Part shown: piece by piece, positions 1 through 7,953 of the stretch
How the letters are laid out: every line of letters begins with the position of its first letter
Numbering within the stretch: the stretch's first letter is position 1
Assembly (NCBI GenBank): GCA_903928115.1
Contig: CAIYPP010000134.1
Span: 1-36,484, forward strand
Direction of reading: 5' to 3'
Length of the DNA: 36,484 bases
Source: an uncultured Planctomycetota bacterium
GTDB taxonomy: Bacteria; Planctomycetota; UBA1135; GCA-002686595
Program-made: the position numbers and the translations under genes
Notes under the pieces: model-generated
Told to the model about the DNA's origin: nothing
Databases searched by the model: none
Seen by the model: the letters and a program-made list of their open reading frames with translations, nothing else

Positions 1-291
1 CGTGTACGACGGCCCCGCGCGCTCGAACTCCAAGGTCGAGATCCACGCGTCGCTCCAGCCTTCGAGCGCGAGTTCGAGCATCGCGAGGCGATCTGCTTCG
101 CTCGCGAGCTGCTTCTTCGGCTTGTGCGGCGGTCGCGCGGCCGGCACGAAGATGACTCCGTCGAGCGCGAATCGCTCGCGCGCCGCGCGCACGACGTGCA
201 AGTGCCCGTTGTGCACGGGATCGAACGAGCCGCCGTACACGCCGACGCGGCGCAGGTGCGCGAGCGAGCGGGCTTCGCGGCGCGACTCCAT
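1..291 (-). CDS. nadD: Nicotinate-nucleotide adenylyltransferase, N-terminal part (cut by window edge)
   Basis: NadD transfers AMP from ATP to nicotinate mononucleotide in cytosolic NAD synthesis. The 97 visible residues read without a stop to the window edge. They carry the family signature GGSFDPVHNGHL at about residues 20-31, which holds the nucleotidyltransferase H-x-G-H motif, followed by FVPAARPPHKPKK, the usual substrate-side loop of NadD. The ATG at 291 is preceded by only 5 bases after the hisS stop, so the two genes are surely co-transcribed and probably translationally coupled. About 18 residues precede the GG of the signature, a little more than usual, so a later start is possible. 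The C-terminal half, including the ISSTxxR-type motif, lies outside the window. Confidence 0.9.
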   Translation of the reverse strand, partial: MESRREARSLAHLRRVGVYGGSFDPVHNGHLHVVRAARERFALDGVIFVPAARPPHKPKKQLASEADRLAMLELALEGWSDAWISTLEFERAGPSYT

Positions 292-296
292 CGACC

Positions 297-1562
297 TCAG
301 CGCGCGAGCAGCGCCCGCGCGCGCGCCGCGAGCTCGGCCTGCGGCACGACGTCCTGAGTTCCGTTGCGCATGTCCTTGAGCTGCGCATTGCCCGCGGCAG
401 CTTCCGCGTCGCCGAGCACGACGACCAACGGATGTCCGCCCGAGTTCGCGGCCTTGAACTGCGACTTCACGCTGCGCGACTCGACGTCGTAGATCGCGCT
501 CAAGCCCGCGTTGCGCAGGAGCTGCGCCAGCGCGAGCACGCGCGCCTCGAGCCCCGCGCCCGCGGCGATGACGTACACGTCGATCGGCGCCGGAGTCACG
601 GCCTTCGCAAGCCCGAGCTCCTGCATCAGGATCAGCGTGCCCGTGAAGCCGATGGCGAAGCCGATCGCCGGCAGGTCGCTGCCGCCGAGGTCGCGCAGGA
701 GGTGGTCGTAGCGACCGCCGCCGCACATGGCGCTGCGTGCGCCAAACCGCGGATAGTGCAGCTCGAAGATCGTGCGCGTGTAGTAGTCGAGGCCGCGCAC
801 GATGCCGGTGTCGACCTCCGACTTGCGGCCGAGCGCGGTCAAGCTCGCGCGCACGGCGTCGAAGTGCGCGCGGTTGTGCTCCGTCAAGAAGTCGAGCAGC
901 ACGGGCGCCTTCTTGTTCAGCTCGACACACGCGGGCGACTTGCAGTCGAGCACGCGCAGCACGTTGCGCTCGAAGCGCGAGCGGCACAGCTCGCAGCGCT
1001 CGGCGAGCTGGCCCGCCACGAACGCCTTGACCGCCTCGCGGAAGCGCTCGCGATCGTCGCCGTCCCCCATCGAGTTCAGGCGCACCTCGATCCCTTCGAT
1101 GCCGAGCGCCTCGAAGAAGCTCGCGGCCATGTGGACGCACTCGGCGTCGAGGCGCGGGTCGAGGCTGCCCAAGCACTCGACGTCGAACTGCGTGAACTGC
1201 CGCTCGCGGCCCTTGGTCGGGCGCTCGCCGCGGAACATCGGCCCGATCGTGAAGAGCCGCTGCAGGGGCGCGTTCTTGTCGAAGCCCGCCTCGAGGTAGG
1301 CGCGCGCGATGCCCGCCGTGGCCTCGGGGCGCAGCGAGAGGAAGTTGTCCCCCTTCTGGAGGCTGAACATCTCTTTCTCGACGATGTCCGTAACCTCGCC
1401 GACCGAGCGGATAAAAAGAGCCGTCTCCTCGACCAAGGGCGGCCGGATCTCCCGGAAGCCGTGGGCTCGGGCGAGACGCCGGGCCTCGTGCTCCAGCCGC
1501 TCCCACAGCGGGATCTCGGCCGGGAGGACGTCGCGCATGCCGCGCACGGCTTGGTACTGCAT
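297..1562 (-). CDS. hisS: Histidine--tRNA ligase
   Basis: Class II aminoacyl-tRNA synthetase that charges tRNA-His in the cytosol. The 421-residue product has the normal bacterial length. Visible family segments in order: an N-terminal AVRGMRDVLP, motif 2 region MFRGERPTKGRERQFTQFD, the histidine-A signature VRGLDYYTRT, motif 3 CGGGRYDHLL with IGFAIGF, and a C-terminal anticodon-binding domain ending at VVPQAEL. The frame stays open well upstream, but that stretch is low-complexity Arg/Gly/Ala and non-homologous, so the ATG at 1562 next to MQYQAVRGMRDV is chosen. A purine-rich AAGGAAG lies about 13 bases before it. It is the first gene of a unit with nadD. Confidence 0.95.
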   Translation of the reverse strand: MQYQAVRGMRDVLPAEIPLWERLEHEARRLARAHGFREIRPPLVEETALFIRSVGEVTDIVEKEMFSLQKGDNFLSLRPEATAGIARAYLEAGFDKNAPLQRLFTIGPMFRGERPTKGRERQFTQFDVECLGSLDPRLDAECVHMAASFFEALGIEGIEVRLNSMGDGDDRERFREAVKAFVAGQLAERCELCRSRFERNVLRVLDCKSPACVELNKKAPVLLDFLTEHNRAHFDAVRASLTALGRKSEVDTGIVRGLDYYTRTIFELHYPRFGARSAMCGGGRYDHLLRDLGGSDLPAIGFAIGFTGTLILMQELGLAKAVTPAPIDVYVIAAGAGLEARVLALAQLLRNAGLSAIYDVESRSVKSQFKAANSGGHPLVVVLGDAEAAAGNAQLKDMRNGTQDVVPQAELAARARALLAR

Positions 1563-1657
1563 CTTTGAGGCTCTCTTCCTTCGCTCGCTCGCGCCCCGCC
1601 GGATTCTTGGCTGGGCCCCCGCCGCCGGCCGATTCCGGCCCCGTCGGGGGTCCCAAC

Positions 1658-1687
1658 TTGACGGGCGGGAGCGGGCCTGTCCATACT
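1658..1687 (+). promoter_or_regulatory. Sigma-70-like promoter for the small lipoprotein gene
   Basis: TTGACG at 1658-1663 and CATACT at 1682-1687 are separated by 18 bases, a near-consensus housekeeping promoter in an otherwise very G+C-rich 212-base divergent gap. Transcription would start near 1694, leaving a leader of about 80 bases before the lipoprotein ATG at 1775. That leader contains a short C-run/G-run hairpin around 1731-1746. No matching promoter toward hisS was evident. Confidence 0.5.
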
Positions 1688-1774
1688 GCGTCCCCTCGAC
1701 GGCCCCTCTTGGGCCCGCTCGAGACCCCCTCAGGGGGCCCCCCCGGGCCTCCGCGACCCCCACCTCATCGCCCC

Positions 1775-2086
1775 ATGAAGCGTCTGTCCCTCGGCGCCCT
1801 CGCGCTCCTCGGTCTGCTTGCCGCCGGCTGCTCGTCGCCCGCCTACGAGAACAACCACTGGCACATCAACAGCGTGCCGGCGCGCATGAGCTACCAGTTC
1901 TTCGGCTACAGCCAGAGCAAGGACGGCCCGTACCTCTCCAAGCTCTCGAACGACATGGGTGACATCGGCACGACGATGCGTCGCCACCTGATCAACGCCA
2001 ACGAGAGCAACCCGCTCCTTCCGCAGGCACCGCTCAAGCCCTACCGCCCGGAAGCGCCCAAGGTCGAGTTCAAGGTCGGTCAGTAG
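1775..2086 (+). CDS. Small lipoprotein of unknown function
   Basis: The product has 103 residues. It starts with a typical lipoprotein signal: MKR, a hydrophobic stretch, then the lipobox LAAGC with the acceptor cysteine at residue 19. It should be exported, lipid-modified and membrane-anchored. The mature part of about 84 residues is rich in Asn, Tyr and Pro and shows no domain I recognise. The upstream frame is open but low-complexity, so the ATG at 1775 just before the signal peptide is chosen. It is a single-gene unit between hisS (divergent) and miaA (convergent), with a good promoter candidate upstream. Coding is supported by signal-peptide structure and by codon use unlike its flanks. 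Confidence 0.8.
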   Translation: MKRLSLGALALLGLLAAGCSSPAYENNHWHINSVPARMSYQFFGYSQSKDGPYLSKLSNDMGDIGTTMRRHLINANESNPLLPQAPLKPYRPEAPKVEFKVGQ

Positions 2087-2131
2087 CGACCGCCAGAGCT
2101 CGCCGCTCGGGCGCTCGGCGCCCAAGGGCCG

Positions 2132-3076
2132 CTAGCTCCAATCGAACGCTCGCAGGACCTCGCCGACACGTTCGGCGAGGTCCTGTGTGGTTTCCGGCGC
2201 CCGCACGCGCACGGCCTCGTGAAACTTGCGGAACCACGTGCGCTGTCGGCGGGCGAACTGACGAGTTCCGAGGGCGATCTCCGCGCAGGCGGCGTCGCGG
2301 TCGAGCTCTCCGTCGTGCAAGCGGAGCGCAGTGCGGTATCCGAGCGCCTGAGACGAGGTGGCGCTGAACCCGCCGCTCGCTCGCACGCGCGCGGCCTCGT
2401 CGGCCCAGCCCGCGTCCAGCATCTCGCGCGTGCGCAGGACGATGCGCCGCTCCAACTCGGCCTCCTCGCGCACGAGCTCGACGACTCGCCGCTCGCGCTC
2501 GCGCGCCCCCGTGCCGTCCCAGCCCCACTCGCGCTGCCAGTCACTCAGGCTGCGGCCGCTCTGGTGCCAGACCTCCAGCGCGCGAACGACGCGCTTGCGG
2601 TCGTGGGCGTGGATGCGCGCCGCGGCCGGAGCATCGACGCGGGCTAGCTCGGCATGGAGCGAACTCGAGCCCTCGGCGTCATAGCGTTGCTCCAGCGAGG
2701 CTCGCAGCGCCGGGTCGACATCGGGTCCTTCGAAGAGGCCGTGCACCAGCGCCTTGTAGTAGAACGCGGTGCCGCCGACGACGAGCGCGCGCCGACCGCG
2801 CGCGGCGATCTCCGTGAGCGCGGCCTCCGCGCAAGCGAGCCAGTCCTGCACCGTGAACACCGCGCTCGGCTCGACCACGTCCATCGCATGGTGCACGACG
2901 CGTGCGCGCTCCTCACGGCTCGGCTTCGCAGTGCCGATGTCCATGCCGCGGTAGACGAGCATCGAGTCCATCGAAACGACCTCGGCCCCAGCGCGCTCGG
3001 CGACCGCGAGCGCGAGCGCGCTCTTGCCGCTGGCCGTGACCCCGAGCAGCACACGCAAATCCGCTTTTCTCTCCAC
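2132..3076 (-). CDS. miaA: tRNA dimethylallyltransferase
   Basis: MiaA adds a dimethylallyl group to N6 of adenosine 37 in tRNAs that read UNN codons. With the GTG start at 3076 the product has 314 residues, the usual length. The P-loop GVTASGKS is at residues 12-19 (most members have GPTASGKS), followed by MDSMLVYRGMDIGTAKP at 36-52 and the VVGGTAFYYKALVHG segment typical of MiaA. The RQFARRQRTWFRKF segment near the C-terminus binds tRNA in homologues. The start is uncertain: an ATG at 3148 is in frame and adds 24 residues of Arg/Ala-rich sequence. The GTG places ten residues before the P-loop, as in relatives. The gene is divergent from the exported protein at 3154. Confidence 0.93.
   Translation of the reverse strand: MERKADLRVLLGVTASGKSALALAVAERAGAEVVSMDSMLVYRGMDIGTAKPSREERARVVHHAMDVVEPSAVFTVQDWLACAEAALTEIAARGRRALVVGGTAFYYKALVHGLFEGPDVDPALRASLEQRYDAEGSSSLHAELARVDAPAAARIHAHDRKRVVRALEVWHQSGRSLSDWQREWGWDGTGARERERRVVELVREEAELERRIVLRTREMLDAGWADEAARVRASGGFSATSSQALGYRTALRLHDGELDRDAACAEIALGTRQFARRQRTWFRKFHEAVRVRAPETTQDLAERVGEVLRAFDWS
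2153..2185. repeat. Perfect 14-bp hairpin at the 3' end of miaA
   Basis: Bases 2153-2166 and 2172-2185 are exact reverse complements with a 5-base loop, extendable by one G-T pair. The hairpin lies inside the last 20 codons of miaA, encoding DLAERVGEVLRA, and about 65 bases from the convergent lipoprotein stop. Neither side has a T-run. It may end or stabilise transcripts of either convergent gene, or may be chance given repeated Ala/Glu/Val codons. Confidence 0.55.
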
Positions 3077-3134
3077 GCAGCGCCATCTTCGCACGTAGGG
3101 AGCTCCATGGAAGAGCCCCGCGGCCGCCGCTCGT

Positions 3135-3142
3135 GCTAGCCT
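3135..3142 (+). promoter_or_regulatory. -10-like box GCTAGCCT close to start codon
   Basis: GCTAGCCT ends 11 bases before the ATG at 3154. It contains TAGCCT, a TANNNT -10-type hexamer. The same octamer pattern recurs before menG, ruvB, mutL, gatC and other unit-leading genes here. There is no Shine-Dalgarno sequence between box and ATG. No clear -35 is visible. Confidence 0.4.
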
Positions 3143-3153
3143 CCCCATCGCCC

Positions 3154-4086
3154 ATGCTTTCCCCCGCCCACGTCCTCCTCGCCCTGCTCGCCCTCGGCCT
3201 CGCTCAAGATCCGGCCCCGACGCCCGCTCCGGTGCCGGCGCCGACTCCGGAAACAGCGACGCCCGCCGAGCTCGTCCCCGGTGCACTTCCCGAGACCACG
3301 AGCGCGCGAGCGCGCGAGGTCTGGAGCGCGCTGCGCACCGCGACCACCGGCACGGCGCCGCAGGCCAAGGTGACCGCGTTCGAGCTCTCCTTCGACGCGC
3401 GAGGCTGGGAAGCCGGCGGGCGCGGCGAGGCCGATTTCAACGACGGTCGCATCCGCTTCCTCGCACCGGGCTACATCGACTCGTCGCTCGAGGTGAAGGG
3501 GCGACGCCGCCTGCGCGGACCGCAAGGCGACTGGATGGTCGACGCCGAGGGTCGCAAGCTTCGACTGCAGGGCATCGACTACGAGCAAGACCGCGCCGAG
3601 CTCGACCAGATCGTGCACGTCGCGCGCACCTTCGCGAGCCTCGTCGATGCGGGCAACCTGCGCGTGCGCTCCCTCGCGGTGCTCGAAGCACCGCCGTTCC
3701 CGTTGCCCAAGTCGATGCTCGAGCGCGCCCAGGGCTTCGCGTGGCTCGACATCGTCAGCCCCGACTTCGCCATCGCTCGCAAGGACAAGGTGCAGAGCAC
3801 GCGCGAGGTGCGCGCGTGGATCGGCCTCGATGCGACGACCAAGCTGCCGCGCATGGCGGTCGTCGCGGAGGACGACAAGGGCACGCTCGTGCACGAGAGC
3901 GCGTCGCTGCTCCTGTTCGACAAGTACAAGCCCGTGGACGGCTTCCAAGTGCCGTTCGACGTGCAGACCTTCGCGCCCGATCTCACGCGCTCGCCGTGGC
4001 AGTTCGCGGAGAAGGCCAAGCTGCGCCTCTACGTGAAGAGCGCGAGCCTGCGCGCACCGCTCGAGCCGACCGCGTTCGTGCCCTGA
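3154..4086 (+). CDS. Exported protein of unknown function, proline-rich N-terminus
   Basis: The product has 310 residues. An N-terminal signal peptide (MLSPAHVLLALLALGLA, cleavage likely near residue 18) is followed by a Pro/Ala/Thr-rich linker to about residue 40. The folded part of about 265 residues alternates charged and hydrophobic residues, as expected for a beta-rich periplasmic protein. It weakly recalls LolA-like periplasmic proteins, but I see no diagnostic motif and assign no function. There is no lipobox. The ATG at 3154 is preferred over an upstream TTG at 3133 because it begins the signal peptide directly. It is a monocistronic unit, divergent from miaA and convergent with mutL, whose stop lies 15 bases beyond. 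Confidence 0.8.
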   Translation: MLSPAHVLLALLALGLAQDPAPTPAPVPAPTPETATPAELVPGALPETTSARAREVWSALRTATTGTAPQAKVTAFELSFDARGWEAGGRGEADFNDGRIRFLAPGYIDSSLEVKGRRRLRGPQGDWMVDAEGRKLRLQGIDYEQDRAELDQIVHVARTFASLVDAGNLRVRSLAVLEAPPFPLPKSMLERAQGFAWLDIVSPDFAIARKDKVQSTREVRAWIGLDATTKLPRMAVVAEDDKGTLVHESASLLLFDKYKPVDGFQVPFDVQTFAPDLTRSPWQFAEKAKLRLYVKSASLRAPLEPTAFVP

Positions 4087-4101
4087 GCCGCACGCCGGCG
4101 T

Positions 4102-5928
4102 TCAACGCCGATAGAAGGCCTTCTCCAAGTCCGCGAGCGTGAAGCGCACGCGTGTCGGTCGGCCGTGGGCGCAGGTCTGCGAGTTGTCGTTGTCGCGCGC
4201 GCGCGCGAGCAGCGCGCGCATCTCGAGCTCCGAGAGCTCATCCCCCGCCATCACCGACGAGCGACACGCCGTGCGGTGCAGGATCTCCTCGAGCAGGTCC
4301 TCCGCGCCGGGCGCGGAGCCGGTGCGCTCGATCGCAGCGACGACCTCGTGCACGAGGGCCGCGGGGTCCGGCCGCCGCAGGCGCGCCGGAACGCCGTTCA
4401 CCGCGATCGTGCCCGCGCCAAAGCGCGAGAGATGGAGCCCGATCTTGCCGAGCGCCTCGAGGTGCGGCTCGAGCAGCTCCGCCTGCGCGCCGCCGACCTC
4501 GACGAGCTCGGGGACGAGCCGACGCTGGACCTCGACCGTGCCGCGCGCGAGCTCCGCCTTCAGGTCCTCGAGTGTCAGGCGCTCGTGCAGCGCGTGTTGA
4601 TCGACGATCTCGAAGCCATCGTCCGTGCCGCGCAGGATGTACGTGCGCCCGACCTGCAGGAGCGGCCCGCGGATCGGCTCGGCGCGAACCGGCACTTCCG
4701 CACTCCGCGGGAGCTCGTCGCTGCGCGGGCCGAGCAGGGTCGAGCTCGGCTCCGGCGCGAAGCTCTCCACCGGCGTCTCGCGCACGAGCACCGGCAGCTC
4801 GCGCGCCGTGCGCTCCGGCGCGGGCGTCCACGCGGGTGCGGGCAGCGTGAACTGCCTCGGTGCCGCCGGAGCACCCTCGCGCCGCGAGAGCGCGTCGACC
4901 ATGCGCTCGCCGGGCGTGGCCATGTCGAGCGCCGACACCGCGGCGCGCAGCTGGGCCACGAGGAATCCGAACATGCGGCGCTCGTCGCGGAAGCGCACCT
5001 CCGCCTTCGCCGGATGCACGTTCACATCGACCTTGGCCGGATCCATCGTGAGCGAGAGGAACGCCACCGATTGGCGCCCGTCGACGATGAAGCCGCGGTA
5101 CGCGTCTTTCAGGACGCGCGAGAGGATCTTGTCGCGCAACGGACGGCCGTTGAGGAACCACATCTGGCGCGTCGTATCGTTGCGCGCAAAGCGCGGCGGC
5201 GCGACGAAGCCCGCGAGCACCGTGTCGCCGTCGTGCGCCTCTACTGGCGCGAGCGCGTCCGCGAGCTCCGCGCCGAACGTGCGTCGCACGCGCGCTCGCA
5301 AGTCCATCGCAGGCTCGACCTCGAACGCGCGGCGACCGTCGTGGGTCACGACGAAGCCGACGCCCGGCTGGGCCAGCGCGAGCCGCTGCACGACGTCGAG
5401 CACGCGGCCGAGCTCCGTCGCCGTCGCCTTGAGGAAGCGACGCCGCGCCGGAGTGTTGAAGAAGAGGTCGCGCACTTCGATGCGCGTGCCCTCGGGGCCG
5501 CCGCTCTCGCGGATCTCCCCCATGCGGCCGCCCTCGATCTCGACCGCCGCGCCGAGCGGCGAGCCGCGCACGCGCGAGAACATGCGACAACGAGCGACCG
5601 AAGCGATCGAGGCGAGCGCCTCACCGCGGAACCCCAGCGTCGCGATGTGGTCCAAGTCGGCGACGTCCGAGAGCTTGCTGGTCGCGTGCGATGCGAACGC
5701 CAGAGGAATCTCGTCGGGCGCGATCCCGCAGCCATCGTCGACGATACGGACGAGCGCGACGCCGCCCTCTTCGAGATCGAGCTGGATGCGCGACGCGCCC
5801 GCATCGAGCGCGTTCTCCAACAACTCCTTGACGACCGACGCCGGGCGCTCGATCACCTCGCCTGCGGCGATCTGGTTCTTCACGAGCTCCGGGAGGAGCG
5901 CGATCGCGGGGCGCCTTGAGTTCGTCAT
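4102..5928 (-). CDS. mutL: DNA mismatch repair protein MutL, endonuclease type
   Basis: MutL couples mismatch recognition by MutS to strand incision and removal. The product has 608 residues. The N-terminal GHKL ATPase is complete: KELLENALDAGA at 34-45 (Glu35 base, Asn39), DDGCGI at 64-69, GFRGEALASI at 99-108 and DVNVHPAKAEVRF later. A variable Pro/Ala/Arg linker follows. The C-terminal domain has DQHALHERLTLE from residue 443, matching the DQHA-x2-E-x4-E metal-binding endonuclease motif, plus ACR near 554 and CAHGRPT near 586. These mark the nicking class of MutL found in bacteria without MutH. The ATG at 5928 is chosen over an ATG-free extension. The stop of holA is 39 bases upstream, so the pair is probably co-transcribed. 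Confidence 0.96.
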   Translation of the reverse strand: MTNSRRPAIALLPELVKNQIAAGEVIERPASVVKELLENALDAGASRIQLDLEEGGVALVRIVDDGCGIAPDEIPLAFASHATSKLSDVADLDHIATLGFRGEALASIASVARCRMFSRVRGSPLGAAVEIEGGRMGEIRESGGPEGTRIEVRDLFFNTPARRRFLKATATELGRVLDVVQRLALAQPGVGFVVTHDGRRAFEVEPAMDLRARVRRTFGAELADALAPVEAHDGDTVLAGFVAPPRFARNDTTRQMWFLNGRPLRDKILSRVLKDAYRGFIVDGRQSVAFLSLTMDPAKVDVNVHPAKAEVRFRDERRMFGFLVAQLRAAVSALDMATPGERMVDALSRREGAPAAPRQFTLPAPAWTPAPERTARELPVLVRETPVESFAPEPSSTLLGPRSDELPRSAEVPVRAEPIRGPLLQVGRTYILRGTDDGFEIVDQHALHERLTLEDLKAELARGTVEVQRRLVPELVEVGGAQAELLEPHLEALGKIGLHLSRFGAGTIAVNGVPARLRRPDPAALVHEVVAAIERTGSAPGAEDLLEEILHRTACRSSVMAGDELSELEMRALLARARDNDNSQTCAHGRPTRVRFTLADLEKAFYRR

Positions 5929-5936
5929 CGCCGCAG

Positions 5937-5944
5937 ATCTTAGC
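5937..5944 (-). promoter_or_regulatory. -10-like box GCTAAGAT close to mutL start
   Basis: On the minus strand GCTAAGAT ends 8 bases before the mutL ATG, within the 39-base holA-mutL gap. It fits the GCTANNNT pattern seen before several other genes. It could give mutL an extra promoter producing a nearly leaderless transcript. Confidence 0.35.
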
Positions 5945-5967
5945 GGACCTCGCGCGGTGCGCCGCAC

Positions 5968-7077
5968 TCAGCGCGCGCGAGCCGGCGCGCGGCGCGACCA
6001 GCGCAGCGCGAGGCGGACGAAATCCGCCGCGTCGACCTCGCCACCGCGTCGCGAGCGGCGCTCGATCTCGAGCAGGTCGTCGAGCATGCCGCGCCACTGC
6101 TCCGGGGGCCGCGTGCCGATCGCGGCGCGCAGGGTCTTGTCGAAAGCCGTGACGCCGACCTCCCCCGCCGCGTCCTCGGGCTGCATCCCGCCCTTGACCA
6201 GCTCGGCGGCCGCAAGCCCGGAGCGAACCTTGGGGCGCAGGTAGCCGAGCAAGATCGCGACGAGCGCGTTCTGGTCCGTCTCTCGACCGCCGTCCTTTTC
6301 GCGTCGCATGCCGCCCGAAAAGAGCGTCTCGACCGCCTGCAGCGTCCGGGGCGTCTCGCCGGCGAGGAGCGCGTCACAGACATCTCCCGGCGAGCCCGCT
6401 GCCGTCGCCGATAGGCGCGCGAAGAGCTCGGCAGCCCCGCCAGCCGACAGCGCGGCGAGCTGATCGTCGAGCGCCGCGAGGTCGTTGCCCTGCGCGTGCG
6501 CGAGCACGACGGCCTGATCCGACGAGAGCTTCACTTCGCGCTCGCGCGCCCGCGCGAGCAGCCACTCGACGAGCTCCGTGCTGCGCGGATCCGCGTTGCG
6601 CGCCCACGGCGGCGGACGCTCGTACAGCTTGCGGAACGAGCGCAGCTCGCCGCCCTGCGAGACGAGCTCTTTCACGATCGCCAAGTCCGCGCGGAGTCCA
6701 TCCGCTACGAGCACCACGCTGCCGCCCTTTCGAGCCACGAAGCCGCGGATCGCCCGCGTGAGCGCCGATTCGTTGCTCCCAGACTTTTTCAGCAGCGACT
6801 CAGGCTCGCTCACGACCACGAGCCGCAGACTCGCGAACATCGCACTGCTCGTGAGGTCGTCGAGCAGGCGCTGCGCGCGAAACTCGGGGTCCTTGGTGTC
6901 GTGGCGGCAAATCTCGTAGTCGAGCGCCTTGGCTCGCTCGATCACACGGTCGACCGCGCGATCTCGGAACCAACGCTCCGCCCCGCGCAGCAGGTACGCC
7001 GACGCGAGGCTCTTCGAGCCGCGCAGCGCCGTCTCGAAGCCGCTCCACTCCGCGCGCGGATCCGCTTCCTTCGCCAT
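5968..7077 (-). CDS. holA: DNA polymerase III subunit delta
   Basis: HolA (delta) is the clamp-loader subunit that opens the beta sliding clamp. The product has 369 residues, slightly longer than the usual 330-350. Recognisable features are an N-terminal AYLLRGAERWFRDRAVDRV, which matches the degenerate nucleotide-fold start of delta, the segment SSAMFASLRLVVVSEPESLLKK, which corresponds to the clamp-contact and strand region (many members have FF-x-x-R-R-L-V), and the helical region LAHAQGNDLAALDDQLAALS resembling the domain II lid. The C-terminal collar helices end in an Arg-rich tail. It starts 9 bases after the mqnP-like stop. The stop codon region itself contains TAGAGT, six bases from the ATG. 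Confidence 0.85.
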   Translation of the reverse strand: MAKEADPRAEWSGFETALRGSKSLASAYLLRGAERWFRDRAVDRVIERAKALDYEICRHDTKDPEFRAQRLLDDLTSSAMFASLRLVVVSEPESLLKKSGSNESALTRAIRGFVARKGGSVVLVADGLRADLAIVKELVSQGGELRSFRKLYERPPPWARNADPRSTELVEWLLARAREREVKLSSDQAVVLAHAQGNDLAALDDQLAALSAGGAAELFARLSATAAGSPGDVCDALLAGETPRTLQAVETLFSGGMRREKDGGRETDQNALVAILLGYLRPKVRSGLAAAELVKGGMQPEDAAGEVGVTAFDKTLRAAIGTRPPEQWRGMLDDLLEIERRSRRGGEVDAADFVRLALRWSRRAPARAR

Positions 7078-7086
7078 GCGCGCACT

Positions 7087-7953
7087 CTACGACAAGAGCC
7101 CGCGATCGAGCGCGAGCCCCGTGAACAATCCCACGCCGATCCAGCCGTTGAGCGTGAAAAACGCCATGTCGACGCGGCTCAGATCGTGGGGCGAGACGAG
7201 TCGATGCTCCCACAGAAGGAGCGCCGCCGAGAGCACGATCGCCGCGAGATAGATCCAGCCCAAGTCCGCGCGCTGCCAGACGACGAGGAGCAGGAGCACC
7301 GTCACGACGTGCAGACTGCGCGACACGAAGAGAGCGCGAGCAGCTCCAAACCGCGCTGGGATCGAATGCAGCCCCGCCGCAGCGTCAAACTCGCGATCTT
7401 GGCACGCATAGATCAAGTCGAAACCCGCGACCCAGCACAGCACGGCCCCGCCGAGCACGAGCGGCGTACGCCAGTCGCCCGTGAAGTCCCCCGCGATCGC
7501 AAGCCACGCAGCGGGCGGCGCGATGCCGAGTGCTAGGCCGAGGAATCCGTGCGCGAGCCACGTGAAGCGCTTGGTGAAGCTATAGAAGAACAGCACCGCG
7601 AGGACGGGGAACGCGAGAGCCGCGCACAAGGGCGACAGCATCCACGCTGCGCCGATGAAGACCGCGCTGGACACTGCGATCAGCGCGAGCACCGCGCTCG
7701 GCGAGAGCACGCCCGCGGGCAGCTCTCGCTGTGCCGTGCGCGGATTGCGTGCGTCGATCCGTCGATCGAGCCAGCGATTGAAGCCCATGGCCGCCGTGCG
7801 CGCCGCGACCGCTGCGACGACGATCCACAGCACGCTGCGCCACGGCGGAACGCCACCGGCCGCGAGCCATGCGCCTTGGAGCGCGAACGGCAGCGCGAAC
7901 ACGGAGTGCCGAAACGCGACGAGGCGTCCGTAGGCCGCGAGCGATCCGCTCAC
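7087..7953 (-). CDS. mqnP: UbiA-family prenyltransferase, probably MqnP of the futalosine menaquinone route
   Basis: This integral membrane enzyme transfers a polyprenyl chain to an aromatic acid. The product has 288 residues with about eight or nine hydrophobic spans. The two Asp-rich metal/diphosphate motifs are intact: NRWLDRRID (N-x3-D-x3-D) near residues 59-67 and DLIYACQDREFD (D-x2-Y-x3-D-x3-D) near 175-186. It resembles 4-hydroxybenzoate prenyltransferases. Co-location with ubiX and menG and the absence of other ubi genes favour MqnP, which prenylates 1,4-dihydroxy-6-naphthoate, over UbiA. That choice is inference. The start is a GTG that overlaps the ubiX stop as GTGA, so translation is coupled. 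Confidence 0.85.
   Translation of the reverse strand: MSGSLAAYGRLVAFRHSVFALPFALQGAWLAAGGVPPWRSVLWIVVAAVAARTAAMGFNRWLDRRIDARNPRTAQRELPAGVLSPSAVLALIAVSSAVFIGAAWMLSPLCAALAFPVLAVLFFYSFTKRFTWLAHGFLGLALGIAPPAAWLAIAGDFTGDWRTPLVLGGAVLCWVAGFDLIYACQDREFDAAAGLHSIPARFGAARALFVSRSLHVVTVLLLLVVWQRADLGWIYLAAIVLSAALLLWEHRLVSPHDLSRVDMAFFTLNGWIGVGLFTGLALDRGLLS

Noticed and set aside
291..297. Ribosomal frameshift linking hisS and nadD
   Set aside because: The two are separate frames with a clear stop, a 5-base gap and a new ATG. No slippery sequence was seen.
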